Positions 19,980-27,951 of a stretch of 64,000 bases of DNA are shown here, piece by piece; positions within the stretch are counted from its first letter, which is position 1; each line of letters begins with the position of its first letter. A model generated the notes under the pieces. That model worked only from the letters and a program-made list of their open reading frames with translations, did not search any database and had not been told where the DNA came from. The DNA lies in NCBI GenBank assembly GCA_017618075.1, contig JAFZUY010000027.1, positions 16,410-80,409 of the forward strand, in the 5' to 3' direction. The position numbers were made by a program, and so were the translations under genes. Source of the stretch: Lachnospiraceae bacterium (lineage in GTDB: Bacteria > Bacillota > Clostridia > Lachnospirales > Lachnospiraceae).

Positions 19980-21362
19980 CTATCTCTTTTTGCACCCTCT
20001 AAACAAAACCACCGCGATGGCTGCCACAAGGCCGATGCAGATAATAAGTCCGCCTATAAGAAATACCTTAAGTAAGGTATCGCCTTCTTCCTCTTTTACG
20101 GGCTCCTTTTCAGGCACGGTTTCAGGTTCTGCAATGCTTTCGGTTTCTACTTGTATCTCAGGTTCTTCAACCTTTTCTTCAACAACCGGAGTAATGACGT
20201 AAACTTCTGCTCCGCAATCTGAACAAACGCCCTTTGAAAGGCCTTCTTTTTCGGTGGTGGCTTCTTCGATTACGCTTAACTCGCCGAGCTTATGATTCTT
20301 TAATGTGTAATCGGCTTTGTAAGAATATTCGTTACAGTCATTGCATTTATATACTGTATATCCGAATTCGTCGCAGGTGCTTTCAATTACCTCTTTGGAA
20401 AAGTTTCCTCCTTCGCAGTAATGAGGAAGCAGGTCCTTAGAGTAATCTTTTATTTCATTACGCGTAAAGTCAGACGAATTGCCGACATACTCGTAGGTCC
20501 AGTTCATAACTTCGCCTATAAAGTCCTTACAGTATGCTCTTCTGTCGGTATTGTCTTCGAAGAAGGTAATCATGCCTTCTACTCTGGTATTGTTAATATA
20601 TCCTGCGTAATTGTTTCCTAAGGGATAAAGAATGTACATTCCGACCAGTCCGCCGTCATGAACATATCCGTGGTCGGAATCGTATCCGTCTATTTTAATA
20701 AAGCATTTGTCGACATCAAGATATCCTGCGGAATATCCGCCGCCCATAAACTGCTCGTCCCTGTTTTCCTTGTCGTGGTCGATACAGATTAAAGTCACAT
20801 CTGCATTGGTGGATGTAATCGAACCGTCTCCGCCGTATCCGACGATTCCACCGACGCCGAACATCTTAGCAGATACATCAAGTCTTAATGTTCCGTCAAT
20901 GCTGCAGTTTTCGATGCTGCTTTTCTCCGCAAAGCCTGCTATCGAGCCGATAAAGCAGGGCTCTTCTTTGTTTACGGTTACATTTATTCCCTTTAATGTT
21001 AGATTCTTAACTGTTGCGTTTTCAAGTACGCCGAAAAGACCTGCGAAACTTGTGTCGTAAGTCTTGTAGTTTCCGTCGTATGTTGTACGAATTTCAGTTG
21101 ATGTGGATTTGACCGACAGATTTAAAATCGCGTGGTTGTTGCCGTCGAAGTTACCCGTAAAATCTATCGGAGTCCATTCGATGCCCGCCATATCGATATC
21201 GTTCATTAAAATATAATCCGCATTTGTATTCTCAGATACGGCCAGTAAATCATCCACAGTATAAATATTTATCGCTTCGGCTTTGGCGCTGATCCTAAAA
21301 GACATAAATGCCAAAACGAAGAAAGCCATTGTTGTCAGTAATAATTTAAAATATTTTTTCAT
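19980..21362 (-). CDS. Membrane-anchored surface protein with repeat-rich ectodomain
   Basis: 460 residues. Signal peptide (1 to about 28, ending ISAKAEA), then an ectodomain beginning YTVDDLLAVSENTNADYILMNDIDM, a pattern seen before GLUG-type or right-handed helix repeats. Two CxxC pairs occur late in the ectodomain (CNDC, CSDC), a zinc-ribbon-like module common in Clostridial surface proteins. A Glu/Pro-rich linker follows (about residues 385-425), then one membrane helix and a basic tail (RGCKKR). Function unknown. It starts 4 bp after the PIG-L gene stop and shares its C-terminal membrane-anchor design, so the two may work together at the surface. Confidence 0.75.
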   Translation of the reverse strand: MKKYFKLLLTTMAFFVLAFMSFRISAKAEAINIYTVDDLLAVSENTNADYILMNDIDMAGIEWTPIDFTGNFDGNNHAILNLSVKSTSTEIRTTYDGNYKTYDTSFAGLFGVLENATVKNLTLKGINVTVNKEEPCFIGSIAGFAEKSSIENCSIDGTLRLDVSAKMFGVGGIVGYGGDGSITSTNADVTLICIDHDKENRDEQFMGGGYSAGYLDVDKCFIKIDGYDSDHGYVHDGGLVGMYILYPLGNNYAGYINNTRVEGMITFFEDNTDRRAYCKDFIGEVMNWTYEYVGNSSDFTRNEIKDYSKDLLPHYCEGGNFSKEVIESTCDEFGYTVYKCNDCNEYSYKADYTLKNHKLGELSVIEEATTEKEGLSKGVCSDCGAEVYVITPVVEEKVEEPEIQVETESIAEPETVPEKEPVKEEEGDTLLKVFLIGGLIICIGLVAAIAVVLFRGCKKR

Positions 21363-21366
21363 GATC

Positions 21367-22962
21367 TTAACGTCTTCTCTTCCTGCGTCTCTTTTTCTTT
21401 TGATTATTGCTTACTATGAAATACGCCGCGAATCCGCCTGCCATTAAAACAATTACAACTATCGCAACGATAACAAAGATTTCGGTTTCGGATAGCGAAG
21501 CCTCATCCTTGGTCTTTTCTTTGTCTTTGCTGTCAGTTTCTTTTTCGGCCTGCTCTTTTTCGAGGGCTTCTTTTTCAAGACGAGCCTTCTCCTCTTCTTC
21601 AGCCTTTTTCTTTTCTTCTTCGAGACGAAGTGCTTCCTCTTCTTCGAGTCTTATTCTTTCCTGTTCGTCATAGGAAACAAGATTTTCCATAAGGTCGTTC
21701 TTTGCAACGTCGGGACCGACATTTGATTTATAAAGTCCCCATTTTGCTGCAGAGTAAGGACCGTAATCATCTACGGAAAAATCACACCACTGCTGTGTCT
21801 GATGGCAGAGGTATGCCTGTCTTGCAACATCAATTGCTCTCTTGCCGCCAAAGCTCTCTAAGGGTGCTCTCATATCAAGCAACGTGGGGTCGTCCGAATT
21901 TAAATGAACATAGAATTTAGGAACAGTCCATGTGCCGTACTTTGAAATGCTGTCGGGATCGTAATTTTCATCAGCCGCATTATCCACTGCCTTAATAGTA
22001 TTGGTGGCCATAAATATATGCTGGCCGTGACCGTACTCGCCCTTTAAATAATCCTGCGTAACGACTACCTGAGGATGAACTCTTCTTATAATCTGAGTTT
22101 CAAACAAAGCCGCCTCGTTTTCGTTTATCGACTGAGCCGCGCCTTCATAGGTCGTGGAATAAGCATCCTCGAAGATACCCATTATCGGATAATACTTTGC
22201 TCCCGCAAGCCACAAACCGTTTAACTTTTCATGTTCTCTGATGGGCTCGTATGTATTCCAGTGCGTGGTAAAAAACGCAAACTGAACACGCATATTCTTT
22301 TCTGCCTGGTAAATAGGCGTAATACCGCCAAGGAAAATCTGCTCGTCATCGGAATGTGTGGAGAAAGCAAGAATATCTGCTTCTTCGCAGGGAGGCTCCC
22401 ATTTCTGAACCCAGACGGGAACATCCGCGCTTTCAAAAGCAATGATATCGGACATTCTCATTTTATTAAGACCCTTAATCGGAGTCTGGTCTCCGGCATC
22501 GGGGATTACTATTGTAAGTTCGTTTGTTTCCTCGGGAAGTTCAATGTATTCGTGAAGGAAATTGTACTTACCGTAAGTGTAAGAATTATCACCGATTTTT
22601 AAAGTCCATTCGGGAACCATGCAGTCCCAGATTATGTACAGACTGTGCATTTTCGTTTCGCTTGAAACGGTGATTAGTGTTCCCTCATCAAGTTTGATGC
22701 TTGTTGAGTATCTTTCGTCATGAAGAACGGACGAATCCTGTCCCGAAGAAATTGATATGTTAAGCGGAAGTGCATTGTGATAATAGCACTTGCTCTCATA
22801 TAAATCCGTGCCCGCATCTTTGTTTGGCTCTATTGAAGTATCTACAGGCACTCTTATTGCGGCAAACACGTTTAAAGGAAGCATTAAAAATGCAAGCATT
22901 AAAGGTGCTGTCGAAATTAATATTTTTTTGATTGATTTTTTTATGATTTCTTTTATATACAT
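21367..22962 (-). CDS. PIG-L family deacetylase with coiled coil and C-terminal membrane anchor
   Basis: 531 residues from the ATG at 22962. An upstream in-frame ATG (22989) would leave only about 4 nt of leader after the TATAAT at 23000-23005, so the shorter form is preferred. Order: signal peptide (1 to about 35), an extracellular N-domain, a PIG-L LmbE-like deacetylase domain with THSDDE at 202-207 (variant of the usual HPDDE) and GHGQH as the second metal motif, then a highly charged Glu/Lys coiled coil, one membrane helix and a basic KKKRRRKRRR tail. The family removes N-acetyl groups from sugars using zinc. The substrate is probably an extracellular glycan, but this is inferred. Confidence 0.82.
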   Translation of the reverse strand: MYIKEIIKKSIKKILISTAPLMLAFLMLPLNVFAAIRVPVDTSIEPNKDAGTDLYESKCYYHNALPLNISISSGQDSSVLHDERYSTSIKLDEGTLITVSSETKMHSLYIIWDCMVPEWTLKIGDNSYTYGKYNFLHEYIELPEETNELTIVIPDAGDQTPIKGLNKMRMSDIIAFESADVPVWVQKWEPPCEEADILAFSTHSDDEQIFLGGITPIYQAEKNMRVQFAFFTTHWNTYEPIREHEKLNGLWLAGAKYYPIMGIFEDAYSTTYEGAAQSINENEAALFETQIIRRVHPQVVVTQDYLKGEYGHGQHIFMATNTIKAVDNAADENYDPDSISKYGTWTVPKFYVHLNSDDPTLLDMRAPLESFGGKRAIDVARQAYLCHQTQQWCDFSVDDYGPYSAAKWGLYKSNVGPDVAKNDLMENLVSYDEQERIRLEEEEALRLEEEKKKAEEEEKARLEKEALEKEQAEKETDSKDKEKTKDEASLSETEIFVIVAIVVIVLMAGGFAAYFIVSNNQKKKRRRKRRR

Positions 22963-22999
22963 ACTTCTCTCTCTTTTATGATTAATCATCCTAATAAAG

Positions 23000-23022
23000 A
23001 TTATATAATTTTAAAGAATATA
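23000..23022 (-). promoter_or_regulatory. Probable -10 region for the PIG-L operon
   Basis: A perfect TATAAT on the minus strand (23000-23005) with a weak TTGATA-like -35 at short spacing. Its position helps decide the start codon at 22962. Confidence 0.45.
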
Positions 23023-23076
23023 TCAAGGTTAAAAGGTACTAAAAAAAGAATGCGAAAAACATTTTTAAAAAATATA

Positions 23077-23105
23077 TTGACAAATATTTAACGGCATGTT
23101 ATCGT
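23077..23105 (+). promoter_or_regulatory. Promoter of the SPFH-RHH operon
   Basis: Perfect -35 TTGACA (23077-23082), 17-bp spacer, -10 TATCGT (23100-23105). The leader of about 105 nt begins with a set of phased direct repeats. Confidence 0.55.
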
Positions 23106-23109
23106 GATG

Positions 23110-23148
23110 ATATCAAAATGATATCAAGAAATATCAAACATATATCTT
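23110..23148 (+). repeat. Phased ATATC(AA) direct repeats next to the SPFH promoter
   Basis: ATATCAA cores begin at 23110, 23121 and 23131, with a weaker ATATC at 23142: spacings of 11, 10 and 11 bp, about one helical turn each. They start 5 bp downstream of the -10 element. Such an array is a plausible operator for a ribbon-helix-helix protein, and one is encoded in the same operon (24249-24440). Confidence 0.6.
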
Positions 23149-23217
23149 AGTCAGCGATACATTTTGATTTTCGCTCCATAAGGCAGCGAAAGGTTGAATT
23201 TTTTTGGAGGAACAATT

Positions 23218-24210
23218 ATGGATAAACTCAACAAAAACAATTACACAATTCAGGAGAGAGAACTTCGTCCGGCATCCGGAATATTAATGCTCTTCTTAAA
23301 TATAATAGCCATTTGCATCGAAGTTGCTTTCTTCTTCGTAGGATGCGGACTCGCCGCAGCAGGCAGCTACTTCACAATAGTAGGAATTCTGATAATTTTA
23401 CTTTGCGTAATATTCTTCATTATCTCCTGCATACTCTTCGGAGGACTTAAAACAGTTAAACCCAATGAAGCAATGGTACTTACACTCTTCGGTAAATATC
23501 ACGGAACCATCAAAAAATCCGGTTTCTTCCTTGTAAATCCTTTTGCAAGCGCATTCAACCCCGGACTTACAACCGTGACACAGCCCAACGGCCAGAGAAT
23601 TACCGTAGGTTCAAAGACAGTATCAATGAAGGTCAGAACTCTCGACAACCAGAAACAGAAAGTTAACGATATTCTCGGTAACCCCATCATCATCGGTGCA
23701 GTAGTTATCTGGAAAGTCGTAGATCCCACAAGAGCCGTATTCGCAGTAGAAAACTACAATAACTTCCTTTCAATCCAGTGCGACTCTACCATCAGAAATA
23801 TTGCAAGACTTTATCCTTACGATGATATAGATGACAATGACGGAATCGATGAAAAGACACTCCGTGGTTCATCACAGGAAATTGCTGACAGAATGAAAGA
23901 AGAACTTCAGACACGTGTTGCTGACGCAGGTATCGAAGTAATCGAAGTACGTATCACTCATCTTTCATATTCTGAAGAAATCGCAGCAGCAATGCTCCAG
24001 AGACAGCAGGCAGTTGCAATTATCGCAGCAAGAAAGAAAATCGTTGAAGGTGCTGTAAGCATGGTAGAAATGGCTATCGATCAGCTTTCTGAAAACCAGA
24101 TCGTAAACCTTGACGATGAAAGAAAAGCTCAGATGGTAAGTAACTTAATGGTTGTTCTTTGCGGCAACAAGGAAGCACAGCCCATCGTTAACAGCGGATC
24201 GATTTATTAA
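23218..24210 (+). CDS. SPFH/Band 7 membrane scaffold protein
   Basis: 330 residues from the ATG at 23218, which has a GGAGG site 6 nt upstream. Two N-terminal membrane helices (about 22-75) are followed by the SPFH domain (VKPNEAMVLTLFGKYHGTIKKSG, then VVIWKVVDPTRAVFAVENY and EVRITHLSYSEEIAAAMLQRQQA) and a helical C-terminus. Such proteins oligomerise in membrane microdomains and often support proteases or transporters; no partner protease is adjacent. It is followed after 38 bp by an RHH gene. Confidence 0.9.
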   Translation: MDKLNKNNYTIQERELRPASGILMLFLNIIAICIEVAFFFVGCGLAAAGSYFTIVGILIILLCVIFFIISCILFGGLKTVKPNEAMVLTLFGKYHGTIKKSGFFLVNPFASAFNPGLTTVTQPNGQRITVGSKTVSMKVRTLDNQKQKVNDILGNPIIIGAVVIWKVVDPTRAVFAVENYNNFLSIQCDSTIRNIARLYPYDDIDDNDGIDEKTLRGSSQEIADRMKEELQTRVADAGIEVIEVRITHLSYSEEIAAAMLQRQQAVAIIAARKKIVEGAVSMVEMAIDQLSENQIVNLDDERKAQMVSNLMVVLCGNKEAQPIVNSGSIY

Positions 24211-24248
24211 GCAACGTTAACCCTACGCTTTAGGAAAAGGTGAGTATT

Positions 24249-24440
24249 ATGGGAAATACAGATAAAAAAAATACAGATAATTCCGCTTTGGAAAAAAAGC
24301 AGATTCTGCTTCGCCTTTCTCCTTCTTTGCACAGCGACCTTGCCAAATGGGCAGAGGACGATTTCAGATCTATAAACGGTCAGATAGAATATCTCCTTTC
24401 AGAAGCAGTTAAAAAGAGAAAAGGTACTGATCAGAAATAA
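24249..24440 (+). CDS. Arc-like ribbon-helix-helix DNA-binding protein
   Basis: 63 residues from the ATG at 24249 (AAAGGTGA site); a GTG nine bases upstream is less likely. The centre, KKQILLRLSPSLHSDLAKWA followed by DFRSINGQIEYLLSEAV, is the beta strand plus two helices of the Arc/MetJ fold. It should bind DNA as a dimer. In this pair with SPFH it may autoregulate through the phased repeats at 23110. It could alternatively act as an antitoxin-like regulator, but no toxin gene is present. Confidence 0.8.
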   Translation: MGNTDKKNTDNSALEKKQILLRLSPSLHSDLAKWAEDDFRSINGQIEYLLSEAVKKRKGTDQK

Positions 24441-24457
24441 GCTTTAAACAAAAAAAT

Positions 24458-24492
24458 AACTGCCCGGCACTTAAATGTGTCGGGCAGTTTTA
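24458..24492. terminator. Bidirectional terminator between the RHH gene and lysC
   Basis: A 13-bp stem (AACTGCCCGGCAC pairing with GTGTCGGGCAGTT, one G-T pair) with a 6-nt loop. T-rich on the right and A-rich on the left, as expected between convergent genes. It shares the GCCCGGCAC core with the terminator at 28728. Confidence 0.85.
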
Positions 24493-24509
24493 TTTATTGT
24501 AAATACTAA

Positions 24510-25718
24510 TTATTCATCAAGACCGAAGATGTCGTGAATTGCGTTAGCTGCTTTCTCTGCATCATTTACGTCGATAAGAACGGTTACTCTGATTTCGGAA
24601 GTTGAAATCATCTTGATGTTGATGTGCTCGTTGTAGAGGCACTCAAACATCTTCGCTGCAACACCGGGGTTAGACATCATGCCGGCACCTACGATTGATA
24701 CCTTTGCAACATTCTTTTCCATTTCGATGTTCTGATATTTAAGTCTTGCCTGATTCTCTTCAAGAACCTTAAGAGCATCTTCACCGAAGTTTCCGTCTAC
24801 AGTAAATGAAATATCCTTTGTATTGTCACGACCTACTGACTGTAAGATCATATCTACGTTTACGTTTGCCTTTGCAAGAGCATCGAATACTCTGAATGCA
24901 GTACCGGGCTTATCTTCAAGACCGATAATTGAAATTCTTTCAGCACTTTTATCTACGGCTACGCCGCTAACAAGCATTTTTTCCACTTTAACATCCTCCT
25001 TAACGATTGTTCCTTCCTCATTTGTAAGGGATGAACGAACTACCAAAGTAACTCCGTATTTCTTTGCCATTTCAACTGAACGGTTGTGTAATACTCCCGC
25101 ACCGAGTGTGGCAAGATCGAGCATTTCATCATATGTGATTTCGTTTAACTTTCTTGCTTTCTTAACAATTCTCGGGTCTGCTGTGTATACACCGTCAACG
25201 TCTGTGTAAATTTCGCACTTGTCTGCACGGAGTGCAGCTGCGATTGCAACAGCAGTTGTATCTGAACCGCCTCTTCCGAGTGTGGTATAATCGTCATATT
25301 TATTTACGCCCTGGAAACCTGTGATGATAACAATCTTACGGCTTTCAAGTTCGTGTGAAATTCTTTCGGTATCAATTCTTTTAAGTCTTGCATTTCCGTA
25401 ATTGGAAGTTGTATGCATGGACACCTGGAAAGCATTTAAGCTGATTGCAGGTACGCCAAGGTTCGCCATCGCCATAGCCATCAAAGCAACGCTTGTCTGT
25501 TCGCCTACTGTAAGGAGCATATCAAGCTCTCTTCTGGATGGGTTGGGATTAATATCTTTTGCTTTTTCAATGAGTTCGTCGGTCATCTTTCCCATTGCCG
25601 AAAGAATAACTACTACATCATTACCTGCATTGTAATCTTCAATACAGCGACGAGCTACGTTATAGATTCTCTCTTTGTTGGCAACAGAAGTACCGCCAAA
25701 TTTCTTAACGACTAACAT
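24510..25718 (-). CDS. lysC: Aspartate kinase
   Basis: 402 residues, first step of the lysine/threonine/methionine pathway. VKKFGGTSVAN at the N-terminus binds ATP, TLGRGGSDTTAVAIAAAL is the nucleotide segment, and two ACT domains fill the C-terminal 140 residues (VSGVAVDKSAERISI; NVAKVSIVGAGMMSNPGVA), the likely site of feedback control. It is the last gene of the hom / ApgM-like / lysC set, 78 bp after its neighbour, and ends at a bidirectional terminator. Confidence 0.96.
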   Translation of the reverse strand: MLVVKKFGGTSVANKERIYNVARRCIEDYNAGNDVVVILSAMGKMTDELIEKAKDINPNPSRRELDMLLTVGEQTSVALMAMAMANLGVPAISLNAFQVSMHTTSNYGNARLKRIDTERISHELESRKIVIITGFQGVNKYDDYTTLGRGGSDTTAVAIAAALRADKCEIYTDVDGVYTADPRIVKKARKLNEITYDEMLDLATLGAGVLHNRSVEMAKKYGVTLVVRSSLTNEEGTIVKEDVKVEKMLVSGVAVDKSAERISIIGLEDKPGTAFRVFDALAKANVNVDMILQSVGRDNTKDISFTVDGNFGEDALKVLEENQARLKYQNIEMEKNVAKVSIVGAGMMSNPGVAAKMFECLYNEHINIKMISTSEIRVTVLIDVNDAEKAANAIHDIFGLDE

Positions 25719-25796
25719 TTTTTCCTCCTTGAGTTAAGATTTTATCCCCAAAACATCACTATTTTAATTCCATTTAATCCATTTTTCAACAAAAAA

Positions 25797-26570
25797 CTAC
25801 TCTGCTTCCAAAAAATGATTGGAAAGAAGGTATCCTTCATCATAAAAGAAACCCTTTTCGAGTGCTGTTTTTTCCGAAAATACGGGGTCTCCGTCCTCTT
25901 CCACGGATGAATCGTATAAAAGATAAGGAACGGCTTCTTTTGAATTGCTTCCGAGTCTTACAGGCGTCGGGAATCCGGGCATCAAAAGGAGTCTGAATTC
26001 AGCATCCCTGCCCTGCATCTCTTCTACCAAAGGTCCTACGATATAAGCATCAATGCTTTCAATCGCGGAAATCTTTTTCTCAAGATCCTTGTTTTCGCCT
26101 GCAACACCGGGTGCCTTTACATGAATCATCACGAGATCCATATCATCGTCAAAGAACGCTTTTACAGCCGCATCTTTTTTGCCGGCGTAACTGGTTGATA
26201 AATCTCCTGTCGCACCTTCGGCTTCCATTACGGACAGATTTATTTTCTCCGCTACAGTCTTTATCTTATCATCGGCTGTAACAATTGCGCCTTTTTTACC
26301 CGTGTTCGTATAAAAATCAAAGGATGTCTCCGAAGGTTCATCCTTTAATATATTTTCAATGAGTGAGGGATTATATCCGAGTACAGAAAGAATTGCAACG
26401 TCGGAGGAGGCATCCATTCCTTTGGGAATTGTATGAACGATGCCAAGTTCCGAAACTCTTGCAAGTGTATCGGCATGCGATGTCTTGGCTGCAAAAAGAG
26501 GAGTCTTTCCGCCAAGTTCCTCGAGAGGTTCATCCGACATACCGTCACATATTATAACTACATACTTCAT
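25797..26570 (-). CDS. Shortened ApgM-family (proposed homoserine kinase-like) protein lacking metal ligands
   Basis: 257 residues against about 400 for the family of archaeal-type phosphoglycerate mutases and their bacterial relatives proposed as homoserine kinases. Ends match well: CDGMSDEPLEELGGKTPL (D9 kept), SSDVAILSVLGYNP (S56 kept). The middle substrate domain (about 130-150 residues) is gone, the match resuming at GAIVTADD and EAEGATGDLSTSY. The metal-binding segments are altered: DEAGH has become GVAGE (155-159), PDH has become PGF (198-200) and RTH has become GSN (207-209). By comparison with the superfamily, five of seven metal ligands are lost. It is probably inactive as a mutase or kinase and may be a regulatory or altered-function protein in threonine synthesis. 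Family consensus is from memory. Confidence 0.75.
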   Translation of the reverse strand: MKYVVIICDGMSDEPLEELGGKTPLFAAKTSHADTLARVSELGIVHTIPKGMDASSDVAILSVLGYNPSLIENILKDEPSETSFDFYTNTGKKGAIVTADDKIKTVAEKINLSVMEAEGATGDLSTSYAGKKDAAVKAFFDDDMDLVMIHVKAPGVAGENKDLEKKISAIESIDAYIVGPLVEEMQGRDAEFRLLLMPGFPTPVRLGSNSKEAVPYLLYDSSVEEDGDPVFSEKTALEKGFFYDEGYLLSNHFLEAE

Positions 26571-26600
26571 TTTTACTACCTGTCAAAAACTTCAGACCGC

Positions 26601-27809
26601 TTAGCAGTCTAAAATACGAATATAATTGATTATCGATGCTTCGTAATTGTCTTTGATTTTAAAGAATTCTTCTTCGGAAATCTTTGCGCTTACAAATCCG
26701 ATTTCATCAGCTTCCGAATCAAGAACTTTCTCTGCTGCAAGACTCTTTGAAATCTCTTCGAAAGAATCTTTCTTTACACGAACGAAATAACTGAAGTATT
26801 TTTCACTGTCTTTAGCAAGAACTGCATCTTCATCCTTCCAGAGACATTCGATTGTTTTCCCCTTATTAACGGCACAGTCAACAATATCTGCCACGATTGC
26901 GGATGCGGTAGCAAGCTTGCCTGCTCCCTGACCATAAAAGAGCGTATCGCCAACCATGTTTCCTTTTACCATAATTGCATTAAACACGCCGCGAACCATT
27001 GAAAGAGGATGCTTATCATTAACTAAGAAAGGAGCAACAATACACATGCACTTTCCGTCTTCCATACGGCTTAAACCGAGAAGCTTAATAGAGGAGTTAA
27101 GTTTCTTGGCATATTCAAAATCCGCCTTGTCGATATTCGTGATACCTTCCGTGCGGATATCCTGATAATGAACAGTTTTGCCACAGCTTAAAGATGTGAG
27201 GATTGCAATCTTTCTGCATGCGTCGTATCCGCATACGTCCGCTTCGGGGTTCTGCTCGGCATAGCCCTTAGCCTGTGCTTCCTTAAGCACTTCGTCATAA
27301 TCGCAGTTCTCTTCATCCATCTTCGTAAGCATATAGTTCGTCGTACCGTTTAAGATACCTGTAATGCTTTCGATTTTCTCTGCGGTGAAGCTTGTGTGAA
27401 GCGGTCTGATGATGGGAATACCGCCGCCTACGCTGGCTTCAAAAATATATGTACAGTTATTTTCTTTTGCAATTTTAAGAAGCTCAGGGCCGTGTTCTGC
27501 CACTACAGCCTTATTGGATGTACACACACTCTTACCCGCAAGAAGAGCTTCCTTGGTAAATTTATATGCCGTCCCGATTCCGCCCAAAGCTTCCACAACG
27601 ATATCAACTTCGGGGTCATCTACGAGAATTTTATAATCTTTTATGAACTTGTCCTGATGAGGATCGCCCGGAAAATCCCTTAAATCAAGTATGTACTTGA
27701 CAGATACCTCATCGCCGGCTTTCTCGCTGACTTCTTTTTTGTTTTTGTCGATTATTTCCACAACACCGCTGCCGACAGTGCCGTATCCCATAACAGCAAC
27801 ACTTATCAT
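26601..27809 (-). CDS. hom: Homoserine dehydrogenase
   Basis: 402 residues from the ATG at 27809, which has an AAAGGAG site; an upstream in-frame extension overlaps the promoter. It reduces aspartate semialdehyde to homoserine. Nucleotide-binding motif VMGYGTVGSG at 6-15, catalytic region GGIPIIRPL, then GILNGTTNYML and YAEQNPEADVCGYDA. The last 70 residues resemble a reduced ACT-type domain (YFSYFVRVK). First gene of an operon with the ApgM-like protein (30 bp gap) and lysC. Confidence 0.95.
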   Translation of the reverse strand: MISVAVMGYGTVGSGVVEIIDKNKKEVSEKAGDEVSVKYILDLRDFPGDPHQDKFIKDYKILVDDPEVDIVVEALGGIGTAYKFTKEALLAGKSVCTSNKAVVAEHGPELLKIAKENNCTYIFEASVGGGIPIIRPLHTSFTAEKIESITGILNGTTNYMLTKMDEENCDYDEVLKEAQAKGYAEQNPEADVCGYDACRKIAILTSLSCGKTVHYQDIRTEGITNIDKADFEYAKKLNSSIKLLGLSRMEDGKCMCIVAPFLVNDKHPLSMVRGVFNAIMVKGNMVGDTLFYGQGAGKLATASAIVADIVDCAVNKGKTIECLWKDEDAVLAKDSEKYFSYFVRVKKDSFEEISKSLAAEKVLDSEADEIGFVSAKISEEEFFKIKDNYEASIINYIRILDC

Positions 27810-27850
27810 AACTATCTCCTTTATGACAAAATAATGCCAAAACAACAGAA

Positions 27851-27879
27851 ATTATATCATTTTTGCAAGTGTTTGACAA
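27851..27879 (-). promoter_or_regulatory. Promoter of the hom operon
   Basis: Minus-strand -35 TTGTCA (27874-27879), 17-bp spacer, -10 TATAAT (27851-27856), 42 nt before the hom start. Confidence 0.6.
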
Positions 27880-27902
27880 GTTGAAAACAAGTTTGACACT
27901 TG
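27866..27902. other. Inverted repeat spanning two divergent promoters
   Basis: CAAGTGT (27866-27872) and ACACTTG (27896-27902) are perfect inverted arms around a core with two TTTGACA-type copies. The dyad covers the -35 elements of both hom (minus) and the DUF6062 gene (plus), so one regulator could control both; this is inference. Confidence 0.4.
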
Positions 27903-27921
27903 TCCCCTTAGGTTGTTAAAA
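27893..27921 (+). promoter_or_regulatory. Probable promoter of the DUF6062 gene
   Basis: Perfect -35 TTGACA (27893-27898), 17-bp spacer and a weak -10 TTAAAA (27916-27921), 31 nt before the ATG. Confidence 0.4.
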
Positions 27922-27951
27922 TGTATAAAAGAAAATTTCAGGAGGCTTCCT

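Noticed and set aside
22963-22989. Upstream ATG for the PIG-L gene
   Set aside because: A TATAAT at 23000-23005 would give almost no leader, and the second ATG has a better ribosome site.
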